A stretch of 64,000 nt of DNA, taken from Candidatus Zhuqueibacterota bacterium (lineage in GTDB: Bacteria; Zhuqueibacterota; Zhuqueibacteria; Zhuqueibacterales; Zhuqueibacteraceae). The notes under the pieces are model-generated. The model made no database searches. It worked only from the letters and a program-made list of their open reading frames with translations, and was not told the DNA's origin. The stretch lies in NCBI GenBank assembly GCA_022616415.1, contig JAKEEU010000008.1, positions 27,782 to 91,781 of the forward strand. The letters are read 5' to 3'. This document shows positions 57,855 through 64,000 of this stretch, piece by piece (positions within the stretch are counted from its first letter, which is position 1; each line of letters opens with the position of its first letter). The position numbers and the translations under genes are program-made.

Positions 57855-59963
57855 TTAAATAAACAGAGGCGCCAGCACGAGCGTGATCGTGCTCAAAAGC
57901 TTGATCACCACGTGCAGCGAAGGCCCGGCCGTATCTTTGAACGGATCACCGACCGTATCGCCGCCGACGGCGGCTTTGTGCGTGTCTGAGCCTTTGCCGC
58001 CGTACTGGCCGGTCTCCACAAACTTTTTGGCGTTATCCCACGCGCCGCCGCCATTGTTGAGCATCGTCGCGACGAGAATGCCGGCCATTGTGCCAACCAT
58101 CAACAAGGCGGCAACCGCTTCGGCGCCGATTGCAAATCGTTTGAAGATCAAGCCGACGGCGATCGGCATGGCCACGGTGAGCACGCCGGGCAACACCATT
58201 TGTTTCAATGCGCCGGAAGTGACAATATCGACGCATTGGCGATACGAAGGCTTGGCCGTGCCCCGGAGAATGCCGGGATTCTCCCGAAATTGGCGGCGCA
58301 CTTCGTTGATGACATAATAGGCGGCTTTGCCGACAGCGCGAATCGCCAGCGCCGCAAACAAGAACACCAGCATCGCGCCCAGCAATCCGCCGACGAACAC
58401 GCCGGGCTTGGCAATGTCCACCGCGGCGAGTGGCTTGCCGAAATTTTTCACTTCATCCAAATAGGCAGAGAAGAGCAGAAATGCCGCGAGCGCGGCACTG
58501 CCGATCGCGTAGCCTTTCGTCAACGCCTTCGTGGTGTTGCCGACGGCATCGAGCCGATCCGTTTTTTTGCGAATTTCCTCCGGCTGCTGGCTCATTTCGA
58601 TAATGCCGCCGGCGTTGTCCGCAATCGGGCCGAAGGTGTCCATGGCGAGGATGTACGCCGCAGTGCCGAGCATGCCCATGGTCGCGACCGCGGTGCCGAA
58701 CAAGCCGGCATTGGCGACGCCGCTCGATTGCCCAAGATGGTAGGAAGCCATAATCGCGATGGCGATGACGATCACCGGAACCGCGGTGCATTCCATGGCA
58801 ACGGCAAAACCCGTAATGATGTTCGTTGCCGGGCCGGTTTGCGAAGCTTCGGCAATTTCTTTCACGGGGCGATATTTGTATTCGGTATAATATTGCGTGA
58901 TGTACACGAACGCCATCGCGGTGGCAAGGCCGATCAAGCCGCAGAGCCAGAAATGCCACCAGGCGTCAGGCGCCTGTGCGGAAGCGAGCAGCCAATAGCA
59001 ACCCACGCCGAAGCCAAGCGCCGCGAGGACGGTAGTGAGATAATAGCCGCGATTGAGCGCGTGCATGGGATCGCCGTCTTCGCGCGTGCGCACCGCCATG
59101 ATGCCGAAGATCGAGGCGATCAATCCGAACGCGCGCACCACGAGCGGAAAGAGAATACCCTTCAAGCCGAAGTACGGATAGAGCGCGACGCCCAAAATCA
59201 TGGCGCCGATGTTTTCTGCGGCGGTGGATTCGAACAGATCGGCGCCGCGCCCGGCGCAGTCGCCAACGTTGTCGCCGACGAGATCGGCAATCACCGCGGG
59301 ATTGCGCGGATCATCTTCCGGGATGCCGGCTTCGACTTTGCCGACGAGATCGGCGCCGACGTCCGCCGCTTTCGTGTAAATGCCGCCGCCAAGCTGGGCG
59401 AACAACGCCACAAAGCTGGCACCGAAACCGTAGCCGACGATCAAAAACGGAATTTTCTCGGCCTCGAGATCGAACGCGCGCAGAATCGCAAACAAGCCGC
59501 CGACGCCGAGCAAGCTCATGGCGACAACGAACAAGCCGGAGACTGCGCCGCCGCGCAAGGCGATCTGCAAGCCCCGATTCAAGCTCGAGCGCGAGGCCGA
59601 GGCGGTGCGGATGTTCGAGCGGATTGACACGAACATGCCCATGTAGCCGGCAATGCCGGAACAGATCGCGCCGAGAATGAACGAACCGGCAACGTAAGTG
59701 GCGAGCAAGGTTTCCGAAACCGGATCGTGCTCGGAGTGGGGCCGCACGAACGCATATAGCACATACAACACCGCCGCCACCGGAATCGTCAGCGCCGCAA
59801 TGGTTTTGTATTGCCGCGCCAGAAACGCCTCCGCACCTTCGCGAATCGCCTCGGCGATCTCCCGCATCGACGGCGTCCCTTCGTCATTTTTTAGCACCCA
59901 TTTTGCCAGATAAACGGCGAAGAGCAACGCAAAAATGCTGCAGCCTAAAGTGAGGCCAAGTTC
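57855..59963 (-). CDS. hppA: Membrane pyrophosphatase, K+-independent type
   Basis: 702 residues with a GTG start at 59963 that has AAAGGA at ideal spacing (the open frame continues to a TTG at 59987). Core motifs GGIYTKAADVGADLVGKVEA, PEDDPRNPAVIADLVGDNVG and DTVGDPFKDTAGPS are present. The key site reads AVGNTTKALTKGYAIGSAA with Lys, as in K+-independent H+-pumping enzymes. The genome therefore carries both subclasses within 4 kb. It lies between a symporter gene (62 bp upstream) and cstA (18 bp downstream), consistent with an operon. Confidence 0.93.
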   Translation of the reverse strand, partial: ELGLTLGCSIFALLFAVYLAKWVLKNDEGTPSMREIAEAIREGAEAFLARQYKTIAALTIPVAAVLYVLYAFVRPHSEHDPVSETLLATYVAGSFILGAICSGIAGYMGMFVSIRSNIRTASASRSSLNRGLQIALRGGAVSGLFVVAMSLLGVGGLFAILRAFDLEAEKIPFLIVGYGFGASFVALFAQLGGGIYTKAADVGADLVGKVEAGIPEDDPRNPAVIADLVGDNVGDCAGRGADLFESTAAENIGAMILGVALYPYFGLKGILFPLVVRAFGLIASIFGIMAVRTREDGDPMHALNRGYYLTTVLAALGFGVGCYWLLASAQAPDAWWHFWLCGLIGLATAMAFVYITQYYTEYKYRPVKEIAEASQTGPATNIITGFAVAMECTAVPVIVIAIAIMASYHLGQSSGVANAGLFGTAVATMGMLGTAAYILAMDTFGPIADNAGGIIEMSQQPEEIRKKTDRLDAVGNTTKALTKGYAIGSAALAAFLLFSAYLDEVKNFGKPLAAVDIAKPGVFVGGLLGAMLVFLFAALAIRAVGKAAYYVINEVRRQFRENPGILRGTAKPSYRQCVDIVTSGALKQMVLPGVLTVAMPIAVGLIFKRFAIGAEAVAALLMVGTMAGILVATMLNNGGGAWDNAKKFVETGQYGGKGSDTHKAAVGGDTVGDPFKDTAGPSLHVVIKLLSTITLVLAPLFI

Positions 59964-60025
59964 CACAGGACATCCTTTCTTAAACAATGGTTATAGAGTT
60001 GATTGATGAAGCGATCAATTTGCTT

Positions 60026-61324
60026 TCAGGCTTTGAGGGCGACGCCTTCCGAACGCGCAATGTATGCCGCGCAGGTAATGTCGCCGGTGACGTTCAGAAC
60101 CGTGCGGCACATGTCGAGAATGCGATCGACGCCGAGAATGATGGCAATGCCCTCTGCGGGCACGCCGACCATTTGCAACACGATGATCAACAGCGGAATC
60201 GAGCCAGAAGGCACGCCGGCGGCGCCGACCGCGGTCAACACGCTCATGATGACGACGATCAATTGCGCGCCGAGACTCAACTCGATGCCGAAGACCTGCG
60301 CGAGAAAGAGAACCGTGACACCCTCGAAGAGCGCGGTACCGTTCATATTCATCGTCGCGCCCAGCGGCAAAACGAAGCCGCAAATCTTCGGCGGAATGCC
60401 GAGATTTTCCTGCGCGACCATGATCGTCGTCGGCAGCGTCGCGTTGCTGGAGCTGGTGGAAAAAGCGGTGAGCATCACGGTTTCCACTTTCTTGAAAAAC
60501 TTTAGCGGGTTGTAGCGCGCAAAAAGCCGCACCAAAATCGAGAAGGCGCCGAGTTGATGCAGCAGCAAGCCGATCAGCATAGTGATCACGTACATGCCGA
60601 GCGCCACGAGCAGGTCGAATCCGAATCGCGAGGTGACGCTGAAAATCAAGGCCGCGACGCCATACGGCGCGAGTTTCATCGCGATATTGATAATAGCGAC
60701 GGTGATGTCGTTGACGGCTTCCAACAAGCGGATCAAAGGTTGCGCCCGTTCTTGATTGATGAGCGTGAGTCCGACGCCTGCCATGAGCGCGACGAAGATC
60801 AACGCCAGCATGTCGGGATTGGGCCGGGCAACGACGGCAAACGGATTGCGCGGCACGACGCCGACGAGCGTTTGAATGCCAAATTCGGTTTGCTCGGCTG
60901 TACCTTTAAGCTCAGCGGCTTGTTGGCCGTACGTGGCAAGTAGTTTCTCTTTGGTTTCCTGCGGCAATTGATCGCCAGGGCGGATGGTGTTGACCAAAAC
61001 GAGGCCGATGGTTACGGCAATGGCAGTCACGATCAGAAAATAGAGAATCGTGCGAAGGCCCATGCGGCCAAGCTGTTTGAGGTCGCCGATTTGCGCCACC
61101 CCCAAAGCCAGGCTGGCGAAAACCAGCGGAATCACCACCATGATCAGCATGTTCAGAAAGATTTTGCCCAACGGATCGCTGAGATATTTCTGCACCATCG
61201 CCAAAGCCGAGGCGTCGATAAAGAATTTGTTGCTGATCACGCCGGCGATAGCACCAACGATCAAGCCGATGAAAATTTTTGTGTGCCGCGCCATGCCGCG
61301 CAACCCAGCTTGCTCTTGAGCCAT
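60026..61324 (-). CDS. gltP: Dicarboxylate/amino acid:cation symporter (DAACS, GltP-type)
   Basis: 432 residues from the ATG at 61324, which follows GGAGG; the track frame begins further upstream. Typical blocks are LNMLIMVVIPLVFASLALGV, the serine-rich hairpin AFSTSSSNATLPTT, GATMNMNGTALFEG (usually NMDGT; here Asn), AVGAAGVPSGS and DRILDMCRTVLNVTGD, which form the substrate and cation sites. It would import glutamate, aspartate or C4-dicarboxylates with Na+ or H+. A moderately long insert between helices (TIRPGDQLPQETKEKLLATY) is seen after helix 3. It heads the probable operon with hppA and cstA. Confidence 0.92.
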   Translation of the reverse strand: MAQEQAGLRGMARHTKIFIGLIVGAIAGVISNKFFIDASALAMVQKYLSDPLGKIFLNMLIMVVIPLVFASLALGVAQIGDLKQLGRMGLRTILYFLIVTAIAVTIGLVLVNTIRPGDQLPQETKEKLLATYGQQAAELKGTAEQTEFGIQTLVGVVPRNPFAVVARPNPDMLALIFVALMAGVGLTLINQERAQPLIRLLEAVNDITVAIINIAMKLAPYGVAALIFSVTSRFGFDLLVALGMYVITMLIGLLLHQLGAFSILVRLFARYNPLKFFKKVETVMLTAFSTSSSNATLPTTIMVAQENLGIPPKICGFVLPLGATMNMNGTALFEGVTVLFLAQVFGIELSLGAQLIVVIMSVLTAVGAAGVPSGSIPLLIIVLQMVGVPAEGIAIILGVDRILDMCRTVLNVTGDITCAAYIARSEGVALKA

Positions 61325-61462
61325 TTTTTCCTCCTTCCGAAATATAGACGATTTTTTGACTAAAGCCGCCCGCGCTGGATGTTTCACAGAATGAATTTGT
61401 CGCGCGCAACAAGAATGTATCTAAAAAAATAAAGATAGACGCGAGGATAAACCGCTGAAAAA

Positions 61463-61852
61463 TCAGTCTTCAGAAGCGTGACGGCTGGAGGGCTGGCGGT
61501 AGGTAAGCGAGGGAATATTGAAATCGAGATCGTTGTCGCGGACGTAATGATGCCGCTCGTGGCCGGCCCGAGCGTTATCAACAACAACGACGCAGTCAAC
61601 AAAAATTAGCGGATTGTCCAGCGCGCGATTGAGGCATGAAAAAGCTGAATCGCGAGAGCTTGTGGGAACGAGGCCCACCGAGCTTTCGACGGCCTCCGGT
61701 TCGGCAAACACGATCGTCTCGGCGTCTGGTGATGGCGTGACCGCCGGCAAGAGGGATATCACCGCGCGCATGGGCGAAGACGTCATCACCACGTTCAAAA
61801 TCAGCGCCCCCAGGAAAACGACGCGAAAGTTTTTGCCAAACACTCGTTGCAT
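61463..61852 (-). CDS. Hypothetical exported protein
   Basis: 129 residues from the ATG at 61852. The N-terminus MQRVFGKNFRVVFLGALILNVV resembles a signal anchor; the rest is polar with no recognised motif (SLLPAVTPSPDAETIVFAE, RDSAFSCLNRALDNPLIFVD, YRQPSSRHASED). It shows no conserved domain. The promoter just upstream and the hydrophobic N-terminus are its only support. Confidence 0.45.
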   Translation of the reverse strand: MQRVFGKNFRVVFLGALILNVVMTSSPMRAVISLLPAVTPSPDAETIVFAEPEAVESSVGLVPTSSRDSAFSCLNRALDNPLIFVDCVVVVDNARAGHERHHYVRDNDLDFNIPSLTYRQPSSRHASED

Positions 61853-61862
61853 ATTAAAGCTC

Positions 61863-61890
61863 AAAATACAAATTTAATTATGCGCTTCAA
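61863..61890 (-). promoter_or_regulatory. Possible promoter of the hypothetical exported protein gene
   Basis: Minus strand TTGAAG (61890-61885), 16 bp, TATTTT (61868-61863). The expected start site is only a few bases from the ATG at 61852, so the mRNA would be nearly leaderless. Confidence 0.35.
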
Positions 61891-61962
61891 ATGAATTGTC
61901 GTCATGGTTTGTACGCTGCCAACTCGAGAGCGCCGCCAGCAATTCAATCCATTGATCGCAGC

Positions 61963-63582
61963 TTACGTCCGAAAAAAAATAATCGTCACCAAAATAAAAC
62001 TCGGAATCAAAATGAGCAGCGAATAAATCATGTAGCCAAAAAAGCTGGGCATTTTAATGCTGTTCTCTTCGGCAATGGATTTGACCATAAAGTTCGGCGC
62101 GTTGCCGATATACGTATTCGCGCCCATGAAAACCGCGCCGCAAGAAATGGCTTTCAAATAAATGGCGTTCCCGGCGATCAACGCGTGCACCGCTTGCAGC
62201 TCAGGTTGTCCCGGATAAAATCGCCCGAGGGCGGTGTTCAGAAAGGTCAAGTAGGTTGGCGCATTATCCAAAAAGCTGGAGAGAACACCCGACGCCCAAA
62301 AATATTGCCACGGCTCGCGCACGGCGCCGATGATGAAGGCTAAAGCCCCTTCGGCGCCGGCTTTCAGCATCGCCAACATCGGGATGATCGTCATGAAAAT
62401 ACCGGCAAAAAGAATCGCCACTTCTTGAATCGGCCCCCAAGTAAAGCCGTTGCCGTCGCGAATTTCTTTCGGGGTGAATTTCCAGCTCAGCAAGCCCATG
62501 CCGACCAAAAAGAGGTCGCGCAGCTCGTCCTGCACCGCCAATTCGATCCCGAGAATGCTAAATTCTCCCAATTTCACCAAGCCACTGAACAGCACGCCGC
62601 CAATCACACCGGCCAGGAAGAGCAAATTGTGCAGGCCGCGTATGCGAATTTTCTCAGCTTTCGCCGGGCCCGGGTTGGCATGGACACGCGCAGCTTGACC
62701 GTGCCTGGCTGCTTCCAGCAACGTCGTTTGCTCGCGCCGGTGCATGATGGTGTCAAAAATAAAAAACAAGCCGAGCACGATCCCGGAAACGGCGAGCATT
62801 TCCGGAATGAGCTTCATCGTCCAAAAAAACGGCACGCCGTGCAGAAAGCCGAGAAACAGCGGCGGATCACCGAGCGGGGTGAGCGCGCCGCCCATGTTGC
62901 TGACGAGAAAAATGAAAAATATGACAAGGTGTGCCTTATTCTTCCGTAGCTTGTTCATGCGCAACATCGGCCGGATCAGCAGCATCGAGGCGCCGGTGGT
63001 GCCGACCCACGAGGCAATGAGCGTGCCGATGGCGAGCATGACGGTGTTGGTGGCCGGTGTTCCGACGGGCGTGCCCTCCACCAAAATGCCGCCGGCAACG
63101 GTGTACAGTGACCAGAGCAGGATGATGAAAGGAATATAATCTTTCAAATAGATGTGTAAAATCTCGTGCGTTGCGGCGCCGTGATAAACGAGCACGAACG
63201 GAACGGCAAAAACCAACGCCCACGCCGCCGTGACTTTGCCGAAATGATGGTGCCAAAAATGCGGCGCCAGCAACGGGAACATCGCAATCGACAGCAACAT
63301 GCCGGCAAAGGGAAATCCGCTCCACAACGGCAAAGATTTGCCGAGATCGACGTGCTCGGCGGATTCCGGCGCGCCGTGCTGTTTAGTGGCGATCGTTTCT
63401 TTTGTCGCCGTACTGGCCGTGAGCTCCGCCTCACGAAATTTTTCTGCAGCCAAAGCTGAAGGCGAAAAATTAAATACAATCCATATCGTGACGAGCAGCC
63501 CCCAAACGCGCTTGGTGAGAGGGTACATCTGCAATAAAAAAAGCGGTTTGGTCTTCGCTGGGTTGGCCTTCGTTTCTGCCAT
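61963..63582 (-). CDS. nhaD: NhaD-type Na+/H+ antiporter
   Basis: 539 residues. An N-terminal hydrophobic segment (WGLLVTIWIVFNFSPSALA) resembles a signal sequence, then a charged stretch and about eleven membrane helices. Conserved regions of the NhaD/ion transporter superfamily are seen: SWVGTTGASMLLIRPMLRMN, VSNMGGALTPLGDPPLFLGF and SFLDNAPTYLTFLNTALG, with FMGANTYIGNAPNFMVKSIA near the end. Such antiporters remove Na+ and are often found with Na+-pumping systems, in keeping with the Na+-type hppA in this window. The ATG has AAAGG upstream. Confidence 0.88.
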   Translation of the reverse strand: MAETKANPAKTKPLFLLQMYPLTKRVWGLLVTIWIVFNFSPSALAAEKFREAELTASTATKETIATKQHGAPESAEHVDLGKSLPLWSGFPFAGMLLSIAMFPLLAPHFWHHHFGKVTAAWALVFAVPFVLVYHGAATHEILHIYLKDYIPFIILLWSLYTVAGGILVEGTPVGTPATNTVMLAIGTLIASWVGTTGASMLLIRPMLRMNKLRKNKAHLVIFFIFLVSNMGGALTPLGDPPLFLGFLHGVPFFWTMKLIPEMLAVSGIVLGLFFIFDTIMHRREQTTLLEAARHGQAARVHANPGPAKAEKIRIRGLHNLLFLAGVIGGVLFSGLVKLGEFSILGIELAVQDELRDLFLVGMGLLSWKFTPKEIRDGNGFTWGPIQEVAILFAGIFMTIIPMLAMLKAGAEGALAFIIGAVREPWQYFWASGVLSSFLDNAPTYLTFLNTALGRFYPGQPELQAVHALIAGNAIYLKAISCGAVFMGANTYIGNAPNFMVKSIAEENSIKMPSFFGYMIYSLLILIPSFILVTIIFFRT

Positions 63583-63648
63583 GCCTAACCTTTCTCGATA
63601 AAATTCGCCGTGCTAATCGATTGCGCATCGTTGAGAGGCAATTGAATG

Positions 63649-63676
63649 AAAATAAAAAATCCCCGGTGAAAAGCAA
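63649..63676 (-). promoter_or_regulatory. Possible promoter of the NhaD gene
   Basis: Minus strand TTGCTT (63676-63671), 16 bp, TATTTT (63654-63649), giving a leader of about 60-70 nt. Confidence 0.4.
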
Positions 63677-63728
63677 TGAAAAAGTAAGATTGCACCGTAA
63701 TGGCTCAGTTATTGGTGGAAAACTATTT

Positions 63729-63813
63729 TGTCATGCTGGAAGCATCCTACGGACGCAGTCTTGTTACGATCAAGCACAGTGCTGGTTTGGAACAAGATTC
63801 TTCCAGAATGACA
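63729..63813. repeat. Family B palindrome, copy 3
   Basis: Ends TGTCATGCTGGAAG (63729 on) and CTTCCAGAATGACA (63800-63813) pair with one mismatch; the centre holds AGCACAGTGCT (63773-63783). The surrounding stretch 63583-64000 has no gene, only this element, a small hairpin ACCCCG-GTTAT-CGGGGT (63909-63925) and copy 4. Confidence 0.75.
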
Positions 63814-63947
63814 TTTTTCTCCACCCGTAATCTGATTCTTACCCATATTGAGAAACAGCGGCTTATGAGCTTGAAATGGGTAACTTATTTGTAACTATTC
63901 AGCGATTGACCCCGGTTATCGGGGTTAGTACGGCAAGTAACATAGCA

Positions 63948-64000
63948 TGTCATCGTGGAACGATCTTTTTTATTATCAAGCACGGTGCTTGTATTGAAAA
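63948..64000. repeat. Family B palindrome, copy 4, cut by the window end
   Basis: Begins TGTCATCGTGGAACGATC, with the central AAGCACGGTGCTT at 63978-63990. The right arm lies beyond the window. Confidence 0.6.

Noticed and set aside
58200..59627. A 475-codon plus-strand open frame opposite hppA copy 2.
   Set aside because: It mirrors the biased codon use of the real gene; the product is H/R/G-rich with no domain and has no ribosome site.

Overview
The window looks like a piece of a Gram-negative bacterial chromosome from the FCB superphylum, most plausibly a candidate-phylum lineage such as KSB1 or Calditrichota. The evidence is a secreted LamG/PKD protein that ends in the typical FCB C-terminal sorting domain (YPNPFNPSTSI), a moderately GC-rich sequence, many signal-peptide proteins, an ECF sigma/anti-sigma/TPR-CHAT operon, and two membrane pyrophosphatases of different cation type. 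The taxonomic placement is inference. Promoters are not of the Bacteroidetes type: at least fifteen sites fit TTGNNN, then 16-17 bp, then TANNNT. No rRNA, tRNA, CRISPR array or intact insertion sequence was seen.

Layout. 1-8 kb: 3' part of a CorA-type transporter, a HEPN gene pair, a large DUF2723 membrane protein, and smc with tandem terminators. Upstream of smc lies a cluster of DnaA-box-like sites. 8-19 kb: a TumE-type toxin-antitoxin (TA) module, a secreted barrel-like protein, a PA0069-type radical SAM enzyme, an unknown gene pair behind a consensus promoter, a secreted SpoIVB/S55-domain protein, a beta-propeller-like secreted protein, nrnA, and a JAB-like plus HicB-like pair. 19-26 kb: a DUF4143 ATPase under an operator-like repeat, the LamG sorting-domain protein, a small cysteine protein, an AraC-type regulator and a VapBC-like module. 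26-31 kb: the ECF sigma, zinc-finger anti-sigma and secreted TPR-CHAT operon. 31-39 kb: a rhamnosidase remnant, purC, a Uma2 nuclease, a Tat-exported M24 peptidase, a ferritin-VIT1 fusion, a STAS protein, an M42 peptidase and a phosphoesterase.

39-45 kb is an accessory, defence-like island. It holds two diverged copies of a TIR-CHAT gene (one truncated, one frameshifted), a third TIR remnant, a second TumE-type TA module, a nucleotidyltransferase remnant, and a divergent HEAT-repeat operon. 45-64 kb returns to housekeeping and transport: a PAS-SnoaL protein, an amidohydrolase, nadC, a GH9 glycosidase, an SDR, tpx, a K+-dependent-type hppA, a CNT nucleoside transporter with an internal deletion, cstA, a K+-independent-type hppA, a dicarboxylate/amino acid symporter and an NhaD-type antiporter. 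The symporter, second hppA and cstA look like one operon, suggesting coupled carbon uptake and pyrophosphate-driven ion pumping.

The most unusual signal is the density of palindromic repeats of about 60-90 bp, in at least five families. Some have inserted in frame inside coding genes. The clearest case is a 58-bp palindrome in one CHAT copy that is absent from its paralog 2 kb away. A second family (four copies) forms the linker of TIR-CHAT and the C-terminus of the AraC regulator, and has a compensatory base-pair change in one copy. This behaviour resembles the Rickettsia palindromic elements, but the sequences seen here are different.
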